64,000 nt of DNA, from NCBI GenBank assembly GCA_959597175.1, contig CAUFXM010000009.1:1-64000 (forward strand), given 5' to 3'. The DNA comes from an uncultured Methanomassiliicoccales archaeon (GTDB taxonomy: Archaea > Thermoplasmatota > Thermoplasmata > Methanomassiliicoccales > Methanomethylophilaceae). Position 1 is the stretch's first letter; each line of letters opens with the position of its first letter. The notes under the pieces are model-generated. The model searched no databases, was not told the DNA's origin, and worked only from the letters and a program-made list of their open reading frames with translations. The position numbers were made by a program, and so were the translations under genes. Of the stretch, positions 16,948 to 25,824 are shown piece after piece.

Positions 16948-17820
16948 TCAGAAGAGCCTCACCGAACCCGAACCCGTGCTCATGCTGATGGGCCCGACGC
17001 GCCTGTAGGTGCGGTTCTCAGGGTCGCGCTCCCATATGCGGGTCTTCCCGTGATGGGTGAGCGAGTGCCTCTCGTAGAACCTGTCGTGGTCGTAGTCGTC
17101 CGTGATCTCGGCTCCAGCCCCGTTGTAAAGGCGGATGTCCGCCGCGGAGATGGTGAACTCCGACAACTTTCCTCCGACGTATGCTAGGAACCCGATCTCG
17201 TAGCGGCCGTCCTCCCAGTACCTCTCCTCGTACAGTCCCCCGAATCTGTCCGGAAGCTCCCCCTGAACCACGGATGCGTCGATGAACTCGATCCTCCCGG
17301 GGATGCAGAGCCCGCCCCTTGCCTCCATGACGATGTCGTCAGCCTCCTCCGTCACGGTGACGCTCGCATCGTGGGTCCCGAGGAACCTCATCCTGCGCCC
17401 CATCGCCTCCCTGCAGGATTCCTCCCTGGCCCTGTCGGCGGCCACGCGCTCCTCGTAGACGGAGTCCCAGTATCTCGACGTCCTATTGATGACGTCGAAC
17501 TGCCTCTGGGACACCAGCCCCTCCGCGAATAGGAGGGGGTGGTCCACGTCCCCGGCCAGAGAGGGGTAGCTACGGACGATGTGGGCCGCCATGTCCTCCT
17601 CGTACATCTCCAGCCTGCGCCTGACCTCCTCGTCGGTTGGCGGCCCGTACCCTTCCCCGCGGTCGCTGACCAGCCACCCGTATGCCTTCCTGTACCATCC
17701 GGGATAGATCTCCGACTCCAGACCGTCCGGGTCGGTGACGACCCTCTCGTCCACCCGGTAGTCCCCCGAGCATCCCCTGAGCTGCATCGCCCTGTACCAT
17801 GTGCTGTCCAGATACCTCAT
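16948..17820 (-). CDS. Unknown protein, possibly DUF4085-like
   Basis: 290 residues. The start MRYLDSTWYRAMQ recalls the N-terminus of DUF4085 proteins (MxYFTxEWY), but I am not certain of the family. The middle is charged and helical; the C-terminal half (from about residue 160) looks like a beta-rich ligand-binding or immunity-type domain (VTVTEEADDIVMEA, IEFIDASVVQGELPDR). It lies four bases after the upstream gene, which begins similarly (MRILTGEYF), so the two are a co-transcribed, perhaps paralogous pair. No catalytic residues can be named. Confidence 0.6.
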   Translation of the reverse strand: MRYLDSTWYRAMQLRGCSGDYRVDERVVTDPDGLESEIYPGWYRKAYGWLVSDRGEGYGPPTDEEVRRRLEMYEEDMAAHIVRSYPSLAGDVDHPLLFAEGLVSQRQFDVINRTSRYWDSVYEERVAADRAREESCREAMGRRMRFLGTHDASVTVTEEADDIVMEARGGLCIPGRIEFIDASVVQGELPDRFGGLYEERYWEDGRYEIGFLAYVGGKLSEFTISAADIRLYNGAGAEITDDYDHDRFYERHSLTHHGKTRIWERDPENRTYRRVGPISMSTGSGSVRLF

Positions 17821-17824
17821 GCCA

Positions 17825-18544
17825 TCACCTCCTGCGGCGCATGTCCTCGATCGAGAACGAGGATGCGCGGATCTCGTGCTCGATTTGGTCGCGGTCCACC
17901 GTCAGGATGAGCCAGACGCCGTCCTCGCGGTATATCTCGGAGTACCAGGCCTCGAAAGCGTCCCCGATGTCGGAGGACGCCCCGTGGAACGTCAGCCTCC
18001 ACCCGTGGCTCTCCAGGACCAGGTCCCCTCCTTCCCTGGACGCACGGAACGAGTCCCGGAGGCGCATCGCCAGCTCCGCAGCGTCCTCCCCCAGTGCCGG
18101 TACGTCCTCGAGGACGTGCCAGAGCCATCTTCCGTAGATGGCATCCTTCCCGGCTATCGCCTCGTCCCTCCTCCGGTCGCAGTATTCGCGGACCTCCGGA
18201 GACATGACGCACAGGTCGAACATCCGGGGGTCGGCCACCATCTGAGCCAGATCGTCCGGCAGGACCCTCTGGGAAGCCTTGCGGAGCCTCTCCTCTGCCC
18301 TGCGCTCCCTCTCGGCGGACACATCCGCCTCGCTGGGGATCCGAGGCATCCCGTCCGTGGGAAGCTTCGAGACGAGACGCCTCATCGCATCATCGTACGT
18401 GTTGCAGACCGCGCTGCTCATCAGCCTCTCCCTGAGCAGGTCCTCATCAACCGCGGAGGCGCGCGGATCGACCTCGTGGAACGGGAAGTCGTAGCGGTCG
18501 GCCTCCCTGCCCAGCCGGAAGTACTCCCCGGTCAGGATCCTCAT
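17825..18544 (-). CDS. Unknown protein, pair-mate of the 290-residue protein
   Basis: 239 residues, highly charged, beginning MRILTGEYFRLGREADRYDF. It shares overall plan with the protein encoded four bases downstream: an N-terminal aromatic strand, a long Arg/Glu-rich helical middle, and a C-terminal beta domain (GGDLVLESHGWRLTFHG, DGVWLILTVDRDQIEHEI). Similar small beta domains occur in bacterial immunity proteins, but no assignment is possible. No signal peptide or membrane segment. Confidence 0.55.
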   Translation of the reverse strand: MRILTGEYFRLGREADRYDFPFHEVDPRASAVDEDLLRERLMSSAVCNTYDDAMRRLVSKLPTDGMPRIPSEADVSAERERRAEERLRKASQRVLPDDLAQMVADPRMFDLCVMSPEVREYCDRRRDEAIAGKDAIYGRWLWHVLEDVPALGEDAAELAMRLRDSFRASREGGDLVLESHGWRLTFHGASSDIGDAFEAWYSEIYREDGVWLILTVDRDQIEHEIRASSFSIEDMRRRR

Positions 18545-18796
18545 TGCACCACCCCCTCTACGGGACGGGACGATTCGTTCGACTGCCGAAGCTCACACCG
18601 CCTTCCGGCGGATTCAGAAACGATGTGCTCTCTGCGATTCAACAGATCACCGGACGCGACGATGCGGTTGACCGCTGGCGCGCCCTATGGGTCGGATGGT
18701 CGCAGGCCCTTAATAAGACTAACCCCGGAGGCGTGGGGTCGGACTCCCGTCCACCTCCCGCTGTGTTTGAAATATCAATAAGGCGTTCAGGAATCC

Positions 18797-18976
18797 ATGA
18801 GAGGCCCCCTGGTCACAGCCGCCGTGATACTGGCGGCGATACTCATCGTACTGTCGTTCGCGGCCGTCGCCCTCCCCGACAGCCTGGAGATCATAGGAAT
18901 CGCCGCGGGAATAGTGGCCATCGCCGCCATCCTGGTGATGGTCGTCATGTTCTTCCGCATGAAGGGGACCCAGTGA
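18797..18976 (+). CDS. Small two-helix membrane protein
   Basis: 59 residues with two hydrophobic helices (about 5-25 and 31-52) and a short basic end (FFRMKGTQ). The ATG lies about 25 bases after a TATA-like GAAATATCAA (18769-18778), fitting a leaderless transcript. It stops one base before the ArsR regulator start, so the two are one unit. I recognise no family. Because it stands before the regulator of a chaperone-GTPase cluster it may be a membrane partner of that system, which is inference. Confidence 0.6.
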   Translation: MRGPLVTAAVILAAILIVLSFAAVALPDSLEIIGIAAGIVAIAAILVMVVMFFRMKGTQ

Positions 18977-18977
18977 G

Positions 18978-19355
18978 ATGAGCGACGAGTACACCTGCTC
19001 CGCCCGCGAGGTCCACGGCGACGCCGTCGGGAGAGCCAGGGAGTTCATGCCTGGCACCGAGACGATAGAGGATCTGGCGGACTTCTTCAAGATATTCGGC
19101 GACGGCACCCGCGTGAGGATCCTGCTGGCACTGGACGCTGGGGAGATGTGCGTATGCGACATCAGCGAGACCCTGGAGATGTCCATGTCCGCCGTGTCGC
19201 ATCAGCTGAGGATGCTCCGCGACGCCCATCTGGTTACGTCCCACAGGGAGGGCAGGTCCGTCTTCTACTCCCTCTGCGACGACCACGTCAGGACCGTCCT
19301 GGAGACGGCGCTGGAGCATATCGGGGAGAAGAACCGAGGTCTACGGAATTCGTAG
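18978..19355 (+). CDS. ArsR/SmtB-family transcription regulator
   Basis: 125-residue winged-helix repressor. After a 25-residue extension come LADFFKIFGDGTRVRILLAL, the sensor motif EMCVCDI (CxC, about residues 56-58, as in arsenic- or metal-sensing ArsR), the recognition helix SMSAVSHQLRMLRDA and the wing REGRSVFYSL. The CxC suggests that a soft metal, metalloid or redox change releases it. The stop codon is part of a near-palindrome, CTACGGAATTCGTAG, that recurs twice before the next gene, so it probably controls the chaperone-GTPase cluster. Confidence 0.93.
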   Translation: MSDEYTCSAREVHGDAVGRAREFMPGTETIEDLADFFKIFGDGTRVRILLALDAGEMCVCDISETLEMSMSAVSHQLRMLRDAHLVTSHREGRSVFYSLCDDHVRTVLETALEHIGEKNRGLRNS

Positions 19356-19473
19356 ACACCGGTCTCCGCTGATTTTTGTTTAGTTCCTACCTTTAAATAG
19401 ACTACGAATTCCGTAACCGTCATCCTGGCTCCTCGTGAAGATTATTATAACATCATCTCATTACGAATTCCGA
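19341..19473 (+). promoter_or_regulatory. Triple operator and promoter of the Hsp70-vWA operon
   Basis: Three copies of one near-palindromic element: CTACGGAATTCGTAG at 19341-19355, ACTACGAATTCCGTA at 19411-19425, and TTACGAATTCCGATG at 19461-19475. The first is the exact inverse of the second over 14 bases. The TATA box CTTTAAATA (19391-19399) lies between copies 1 and 2, so copy 2 covers the start of transcription and copy 3 lies in the leader. Confidence 0.65.
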
Positions 19474-19479
19474 TGGGAA

Positions 19480-21549
19480 ATGAAGGTTGGGATAGACCTC
19501 GGAACAACGTACTCTGCAGTTGCAAGATATGACAGAAACACCAACAAACCGATTATCATACCCAACGCGTTCGGTAAGGAGATCACCCCCTCCGTGATCT
19601 GCTTCCTCGAGGACGGGGACATCCTCGTCGGGGAGGATGCCAAGGACATGCAGTCCAACGGCACCGGCGTGAACGCTGCGGCTTTCAAGAGGAACATGGG
19701 CGACGGGTCCATCGCGGTCAGTTTCAACGGCAAGGACTACACGTCCGAGGACCTCAGCGCGATGCTCCTCAAGCATCTGATCGGCGACGCCGAGAAGGCC
19801 ACCGGGGAGAAGATCACCGAGGCCGTCATCACGGTGCCGGCCTACTTCAACGACTTCCAGAGGACCGCCACCATCCGCGCCGGCGAGTCCTGCGGGATAA
19901 AGGTGCCCAAGATCATCAACGAGCCCACCGCGGCCGCCATATCCTACGGGTACAAGCACTCCAACGACAAGACCGTGATGGTCTACGATCTCGGAGGCGG
20001 GACCTTCGACGTCACCATCGTCAGGATCAGCAAGGGGAACATAGAGGTCGTCGGAACCGAGGGGAACCACATCCTCGGCGGGAAGGACTGGGACGCCGCC
20101 ATCGTGAAGTTCGTCTGCGACCAGTTCATCGACGAGTTCGACGTGGACCCCAGGGACGACCTGCCCACCAAGAACGAGCTCATCGTCGCCGCAGAGGGGT
20201 ACAAGAAGACCCTCTCCATCGCCGAGAGCGTCACGATCCCCCTCAACTACGACGGGTACAGCGCCAAGTACACCCTCACCAGGGACGAGTTCGAGTCCAT
20301 GACCGAGCACCTCCTCGCCGCGACCAAGGACGTGTGCATGAACCTCATCGGCGACCTTGGCATGTCCTGGACCGACATCGACGAGATCCTCCTGGTCGGG
20401 GGATCCACAAGGATGCCCGCCGTGGCCAGGTTCCTCAAGGACCTCACCGGCAGGGAGGTCATCTCCCACAGCGACACCGACCTGGCCGTCGCCAAGGGCG
20501 CCGCCATCACCGCTGAGCTCTACTGCAGCACCGCCACCGGCCTGAGGGCCATGCAGATCGCCGACGTCACCGCCCACAGCCTGGGCATACTCTCCGTCAG
20601 CCAGGACGGGAAGAAGTACGTCAACGAGATCATGATCAAGAGGAACTCCAAGATCCCCTGCACCGTCCGCAGGCAGTTCACCATCAAGAAGGGCAACGTC
20701 ACCGACAAGATCGAGGTTTTCACCCTCCAGGGCGAGTCCAGGGTCCCGCTGGACTGCAACGTTCTCGCCAAGGTCGTCATCACCGGCTTCATCAACAGGG
20801 GCCAGGGAGTGATCGTCGACATCGAGTACAACTACGATGAGAACGGGGTCGTCAACATCACCGCCTACCAGGACGGCGAGCCCCTCCAGGTCATCGCCGA
20901 ACCCGTCCCCGAGGACATCAGGTGGATGGGAGGCAACCCCCGCGACAGGCCCAGCGACGAGACCATCCTCAAGAACATCGCGATCTGCGTCGACCTATCC
21001 AGGAGCATGGACGGCGAGCCCATCGAGGCGGCGAAGCAGTCCATCCGCGACTTCGTCACGACACTCCAGGACAAGGACACCTACTTCTCGCTCATCGGGT
21101 TCGGAGACAAGGTCAAGGTCATACAGGAGCTCACCAGCGACCCCCGCGTCATCCTCGGGTCCATCGACGACCTCAAGGTGAAGATGGTCGGCAGGGGGAC
21201 GGACGCCAGCCCGCTGGACGTTGCCCACAGCATCATCTCCAGACCCGGGGTCGGCATCATCGTGGTCCTTACGGACGGCATCTGGGGCAAGAGGGACAGG
21301 GCCGTGGACCAGGCCAACGCCTGCAGGGCCGACAACATAACGATCATAGCCGTGGGGTTGGGCGAGGCCGACACCTCGTTCCTCAGGCAGATCGCCACCG
21401 TCGACGACGGGGCCCTGTTCACCACCATCGACAGGCTCGGGGACACCTTCGGAACCATCGCCACCGCGATCTCCTCCGGAGAGATGGGCCTGTCCGTCAG
21501 GGAGGGGCCGGTCGGAAACGGACGCACAAACCTCTCCTCCCACGAGTGA
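19480..21549 (+). CDS. Hsp70 ATPase fused to a von Willebrand factor A domain
   Basis: 689 residues. Residues 1-375 form an Hsp70 nucleotide-binding domain (GIDLGTTYS at 4-12, VYDLGGGTFDV near 167, VGGSTRMP near 307). About 380-490 is the beta-sandwich substrate domain. The helical lid is absent and is replaced by a vWA domain (about 495-675) with a complete metal-binding MIDAS: DLSRS (about 503), the Thr in GTDASPL (about 572) and LTDG (about 597). Hsp70 refolds or remodels proteins with ATP; vWA domains bind partner proteins through a divalent metal. Fusion of the two is rare. ATG 19480 is chosen because Hsp70 begins there; the upstream GTG would add 15 residues over the operator. First gene of a five-gene operon. 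Confidence 0.92.
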   Translation: MKVGIDLGTTYSAVARYDRNTNKPIIIPNAFGKEITPSVICFLEDGDILVGEDAKDMQSNGTGVNAAAFKRNMGDGSIAVSFNGKDYTSEDLSAMLLKHLIGDAEKATGEKITEAVITVPAYFNDFQRTATIRAGESCGIKVPKIINEPTAAAISYGYKHSNDKTVMVYDLGGGTFDVTIVRISKGNIEVVGTEGNHILGGKDWDAAIVKFVCDQFIDEFDVDPRDDLPTKNELIVAAEGYKKTLSIAESVTIPLNYDGYSAKYTLTRDEFESMTEHLLAATKDVCMNLIGDLGMSWTDIDEILLVGGSTRMPAVARFLKDLTGREVISHSDTDLAVAKGAAITAELYCSTATGLRAMQIADVTAHSLGILSVSQDGKKYVNEIMIKRNSKIPCTVRRQFTIKKGNVTDKIEVFTLQGESRVPLDCNVLAKVVITGFINRGQGVIVDIEYNYDENGVVNITAYQDGEPLQVIAEPVPEDIRWMGGNPRDRPSDETILKNIAICVDLSRSMDGEPIEAAKQSIRDFVTTLQDKDTYFSLIGFGDKVKVIQELTSDPRVILGSIDDLKVKMVGRGTDASPLDVAHSIISRPGVGIIVVLTDGIWGKRDRAVDQANACRADNITIIAVGLGEADTSFLRQIATVDDGALFTTIDRLGDTFGTIATAISSGEMGLSVREGPVGNGRTNLSSHE

Positions 21550-21563
21550 AACGAGGACGACAC

Positions 21564-24560
21564 ATGGCAGAGAAGAGACAGAACTACTGTCAGCTCCTCG
21601 GACTCAACCCCCTGAAGGAGTCCACCTACTCCACCGAGGCCATCCTCAAGAAGATAGAGACCAAGAGGGGCAAGTGGGCCAACGACAGCAGGAACAAGCA
21701 GAACGACACCGAGCAGCGCTTCAAATCCGAGCGCCTGGTGGAGATGTCCTCCGACATGGAGAGGGTCATGAAGGACCCCATCCTGAGGAAGAAGGAGTTC
21801 TCCGATGGCCAGAGCACCCTGCGCGGCAAGGTGCAGAAGCTCAGGCTCGACTGTCTGATCCTCAGCGACGGCTCGTACATCGCCCTTCCAGGTACGGCGG
21901 ACAGCTACACCAAGAAGCTCCACTGGGAGGGAGTGACCAAGAGCGACGTGCTCAAGCTCGCCGGCATCAAGGAGGGGAGCCCTCCTAAGCCGGCATCGGA
22001 CAAGGTGCTGAACGCATACAAGGGGCTCAGGTCCGTGGACGCTTACACGCCCGTGGAGATGCTCAACGCCCTGATAGAGCACCCCAACCTGGAGATAAAC
22101 ATCGACAGGCTGACCGACGGGAGCTCCGCGTCCCAGCTGAAGAGCGCCTTCGACACATGCGACAAGAGGGTGAACAGCGTCCGCCCCGACGTCCTCCCGG
22201 AGCAGGACTCCTACATCCAGGCGATGAGGAGCCTGAAGCTCGTGCTGGAGTCGGACAGGGACCTGGCCACCCTGATCACCTACGGCAAATGCAACCGCGC
22301 CCTCGTGCCGGTCATGGACACCATCGAGCAGGAGTACACCGTCCAGCTCAGCAGGAAGTACATCGACGAGCTCCTCAACGCCCACCTGACCAGGGACATC
22401 GACTCCAAGATGGCCATCCTGATCCTGCAGCAGTTCTGCTACAAGAAGAAGATAGCCGCCAACTTCTCGGACACGGACAGCAGCATGATCCGCTGCCCCG
22501 AGTGCGGGAACATGGTCCAGGCCGGGCCCAACACGGTGTTCTGCCCCTCCTGCGGCAAGAACTTCAAGACCGTTTGCCCCTCCTGCGGCACCGCGCAGCA
22601 GTCCAAGAACCTGAACTGCGTCAAGTGCGGGTTCAACTTCAAGGACGGGATGGAGAGGGCCAACCGCCTGGGCCTGGATTTCCGCATGCACATGCAGAAG
22701 GGCAGGATCGGCAAGGCCGAGAAGTCCCTGGCCCAGCTCAAGGAGGTCTACCCCGGCTACTCCGGCATATCCGGGATGGCTACCGAGCTGGAGAGGGCGA
22801 AGACGAACTTCGTCACCATGAGGAAGCTCATCCTCGACGCCTACGCCCGCAACAGGTTCGCCGAGGCGAAGGATGCGACCGAGAGCCTCGTCTCCCAGTT
22901 CCCGGACACCCTCTCGGAGGACCTGGAGCTGAAGCAGAAGTACGGCGACTGCGTGACCCGCTTCAACGCTGCCGACCTGTACTGCCAGAAGGCCTCCGTC
23001 GCCGACAGCAAGTCCGCCCGCATGGGCCTCTACGTCTCAGCGGTGGAGATATGCCCCGACCACCCCGTCGCCAAGGCGAAGCTGAAGGAGGACCCGCCCA
23101 TGGGCCCCGCTGACGCCGTGGGGAAGCTTGGGGACAGGTCGTTCAACATCAGGTTCGTCGCCCCCGCCGAGGACGGGAGCATCACATACTGCATCTACAG
23201 GGAGAGGAACTCCCTCCCAAGGGTCACCGAGGACACCCGCCCGCTGGCGGAGGTCCCCAGCACAATGTACGTGGACAGGAGCCTGGAGCCCGGTGTGGAG
23301 TACTACTACTCCATCTACTCCAAGCGCTGGGGGATACTCTCCAAGGACGCGGCCCACCTGGGTCCGATCATGATGATCTCTGAGGTCGACACCGTCACCA
23401 TCGAGCCCATCGACGGCGGCCTCCGCATAATGTACGAGAAGCCGCGCGGGGCGACCAGGGTCCGCGTGTGGAGGACGGAGGGGGGATCGACCAGCGGCAT
23501 AGGCACCGAGATAGCCCTCAACGGCCAGACGGTCTACGACGACATCGGCCTGGTGGGCGGCAGGAAGTACTACTACCTGTTCGTGGCGGAGTACGAGAGC
23601 AGGAACCGCGTGGAGCGCTCGCAGGGAGTGATGTTCAGCGAGACCACCGTGGATGCCCCCAAGCCCGTCAAGGACATGAAGATCAAATGGAACAAGTCCG
23701 ACGGGACCTTCACGGCCACGTGGAGCTCCCCGGACCACGTGGTCCTTTACACGACCCCCAAGAAGATCACCATCCCCGGCAACATGGTCAGGATGGATGA
23801 CGTGAACTCCTGGATGACCGAGATCAAGCCCATAATGGAGTACACCGACGGGATCCGCTTCTCCCTGCCGGACGGGTCAGTCCAGTACATCTACCCGATC
23901 ATCCCCAGCGGAAAGGTCGGGATCAAGGGCACCGAGCTGTTCGTTGCGAACGTTAAGCCCTTCAGGGACGTCGAGAAGGTCCTCAGCAACAAGGACTGCG
24001 TCATTACCATGGCGTGGCCGGAGGACGCTGTGGAGGCCAAGCTCGTCATATCCAACAGCGGGACCAAGAGCCTGGACGACATGGACGCCGAGATCAAGAC
24101 CGTCCGCCGCGAGGAGTACATGGAGGAGAAGCAGATCCGCATCCCCATGGGCCGCTCCCCGAAGAAGTTCATCAACATCTTCGCCATCTACAGGATCGGC
24201 GAACAGATGATCCCATCCAGGGGGATAGCCATCGATGTCTACTCCGCCGAGTCCAGGAAGGTCAGGTACACCGTCCGCCAGGAGAGGTCCGGCATGCGCC
24301 TGGAGTTCTCCGCGGACCCCGACGTGACCGAGATCCCGGCAGTCATGGCCGTCCAGGTCGCAGTCGGGATACCCCTGAAGCGCACCGACGGGGAGGTCGT
24401 GTGGAGGTCCGGCGGCCCGGTTCCGCTCACCCAGGGGAAGGGTTCCCTGACGGTGCAGTGCCGGAACCTCCAGGACATCGAGAGGATGAGGCTGTTCTTC
24501 GAGAACGACGCCGACTACAACATGTTCAGGTTCATACACCCGCTATACAGGAGGGACTGA
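21564..24560 (+). CDS. Large zinc-ribbon, fibronectin-like scaffold protein of the Hsp70 operon
   Basis: 998 residues. The N-terminal 75 residues (YCQLLGLNPLKESTYS, then many basic helices) recall a J-domain start, but no HPD motif is present. About 310-358 hold paired zinc ribbons: CPECG...CPSCG, CPSCG...CVKCG. A helical TPR-like region follows (about 365-510), then three or four fibronectin-III or similar beta domains (about 512-998; ITYCIYRERNSLP, VEYYYSIYSKRW, RKYYYLFVAEYES). No signal peptide, so it is cytoplasmic. It begins 14 bases after the Hsp70-vWA stop. The likely role is an adaptor that links substrates to the Hsp70s, replacing DnaJ; that is inference. Confidence 0.85.
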   Translation: MAEKRQNYCQLLGLNPLKESTYSTEAILKKIETKRGKWANDSRNKQNDTEQRFKSERLVEMSSDMERVMKDPILRKKEFSDGQSTLRGKVQKLRLDCLILSDGSYIALPGTADSYTKKLHWEGVTKSDVLKLAGIKEGSPPKPASDKVLNAYKGLRSVDAYTPVEMLNALIEHPNLEINIDRLTDGSSASQLKSAFDTCDKRVNSVRPDVLPEQDSYIQAMRSLKLVLESDRDLATLITYGKCNRALVPVMDTIEQEYTVQLSRKYIDELLNAHLTRDIDSKMAILILQQFCYKKKIAANFSDTDSSMIRCPECGNMVQAGPNTVFCPSCGKNFKTVCPSCGTAQQSKNLNCVKCGFNFKDGMERANRLGLDFRMHMQKGRIGKAEKSLAQLKEVYPGYSGISGMATELERAKTNFVTMRKLILDAYARNRFAEAKDATESLVSQFPDTLSEDLELKQKYGDCVTRFNAADLYCQKASVADSKSARMGLYVSAVEICPDHPVAKAKLKEDPPMGPADAVGKLGDRSFNIRFVAPAEDGSITYCIYRERNSLPRVTEDTRPLAEVPSTMYVDRSLEPGVEYYYSIYSKRWGILSKDAAHLGPIMMISEVDTVTIEPIDGGLRIMYEKPRGATRVRVWRTEGGSTSGIGTEIALNGQTVYDDIGLVGGRKYYYLFVAEYESRNRVERSQGVMFSETTVDAPKPVKDMKIKWNKSDGTFTATWSSPDHVVLYTTPKKITIPGNMVRMDDVNSWMTEIKPIMEYTDGIRFSLPDGSVQYIYPIIPSGKVGIKGTELFVANVKPFRDVEKVLSNKDCVITMAWPEDAVEAKLVISNSGTKSLDDMDAEIKTVRREEYMEEKQIRIPMGRSPKKFINIFAIYRIGEQMIPSRGIAIDVYSAESRKVRYTVRQERSGMRLEFSADPDVTEIPAVMAVQVAVGIPLKRTDGEVVWRSGGPVPLTQGKGSLTVQCRNLQDIERMRLFFENDADYNMFRFIHPLYRRD

Positions 24561-24561
24561 G

Positions 24562-25824
24562 ATGGCAAGGAAGCAGAAGGAGTCGCAGTCGTCCAACGGC
24601 AAGGAGTACATCTGCCCGTACTGCTTCTCCAGGGTCGACCTGGGGCACGTGCACCACCTGTGCTCGGGACAGACCTGCGCCAAGACCTTCGCGGCCACGG
24701 TGACCAGCACCAGGAACACCGAGCTGATGAAGTACGTCTCCAGGGACGGCCAGAACGAGATCGATCCCGAGAAGAGCCTGTTCTACGGCAGGAGCCCGGA
24801 CGGGCCCGACGCTGTGGTTGCGAAGCAGCACATCATACGCAACTCCTCTGGGCTGTGCGACGTGTGCAAGAGACCGGTCTACACCAGGGTGTGTCCGGTG
24901 TGCCACAACCTCATCCCCCCGGGTGCGGAGGAGGACGGGAACAGGATCTTCGTCATCCTGGGACCGAAGGGCGTGGGGAAGAGCCACTACATCGCCGTGC
25001 TCATCAACCAGCTGAAGAACTCGGTGTCCTCCGAGTTCAACGGCGTGCTCAGCGCCGCCACCGACGGCACGACGCTGAAGTACCGCAACATGTACTACCA
25101 CCGGCTGTACGAGGAGAAGCGCAAGCTGCTGCCGACCAAGTCCTTCGACGTCTCGGACGACAGCAGGGAGCCGCTGATATACTACCTCAGGATGTTCGAC
25201 AAGGACTCCCCGAAGGTGTTCACCTTCGCGTTCTTCGACACCGCCGGTGAGGACCTCACATCATCCGACAGGATGATGTCCCTGAGCCTCAACTCGTTCA
25301 TATCCAAGGCTGCCGGACTGGTCTACCTCGTGGACCCGCTCCAGGCCAGGTACATCAACCAGAGGATCCACGTGGACAACAAGCCGGAGATCGGCCCCGA
25401 CGAGTCGGACATGCTGAACAACGTGTGCCAGATCATCCGCACCAACAAGAAGATCAAGGCGAAGGAGAAGATCGACATCCCCATCGCGGTGTGCCTCACG
25501 AAGAGCGACGTGCTGTTCAAGGCCCCCGAGAACGAGGAGGAGGACAAGGTCCTGTTCGGACCCAGCTCCGCCCTCCACATCCCCAGGGAGCACGGGAAGT
25601 ACGACAAGGAGAACTTCGACCAAATCGACGCCGAGCTGGAGGAGTACCTCAGACGCTGCCTCGGCGAGAACTTCATCCAGACCGTGAACGGGTTCAGGGA
25701 GCACTGCTTCTTCGCGATCTCCTCCCTTGGCTGCAACCCCACCGGGAGCAGCCTGCCCAGGGGGATCTCCCCCATGAGGGTGGAGGACCCGTTCATATGG
25801 CTTCTCAACAGGGAGGATCAGTGA
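24562..25824 (+). CDS. Zinc-ribbon TRAFAC-like GTPase of the Hsp70 operon
   Basis: 420 residues. Two Cys clusters come first: CPYC with CSGQTC (residues 18-39), and CDVC with CPVC (about 99-114). A P-loop NTPase domain follows: Walker A GPKGVGKS (133-140), a Walker B/G3 motif FFDTAGED (about 222-229), and LTKSD (about 310-314) standing in for the guanine-specifying NKxD. It resembles the DO-GTPase-2 group that I recall from surveys of bacterial NTP-dependent conflict systems; that family name is from memory. It starts one base after the preceding stop and overlaps the next start (TGATG), so production of the proteins is coupled. Confidence 0.85.
   Translation: MARKQKESQSSNGKEYICPYCFSRVDLGHVHHLCSGQTCAKTFAATVTSTRNTELMKYVSRDGQNEIDPEKSLFYGRSPDGPDAVVAKQHIIRNSSGLCDVCKRPVYTRVCPVCHNLIPPGAEEDGNRIFVILGPKGVGKSHYIAVLINQLKNSVSSEFNGVLSAATDGTTLKYRNMYYHRLYEEKRKLLPTKSFDVSDDSREPLIYYLRMFDKDSPKVFTFAFFDTAGEDLTSSDRMMSLSLNSFISKAAGLVYLVDPLQARYINQRIHVDNKPEIGPDESDMLNNVCQIIRTNKKIKAKEKIDIPIAVCLTKSDVLFKAPENEEEDKVLFGPSSALHIPREHGKYDKENFDQIDAELEEYLRRCLGENFIQTVNGFREHCFFAISSLGCNPTGSSLPRGISPMRVEDPFIWLLNREDQ

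Noticed and set aside
20922..21546. Upstream extension of the zinc-ribbon scaffold in another frame within the Hsp70-vWA gene
   Set aside because: The long open frame before ATG 21564 lies wholly inside the vWA-coding region and is Arg/His/Gln-rich shadow sequence.
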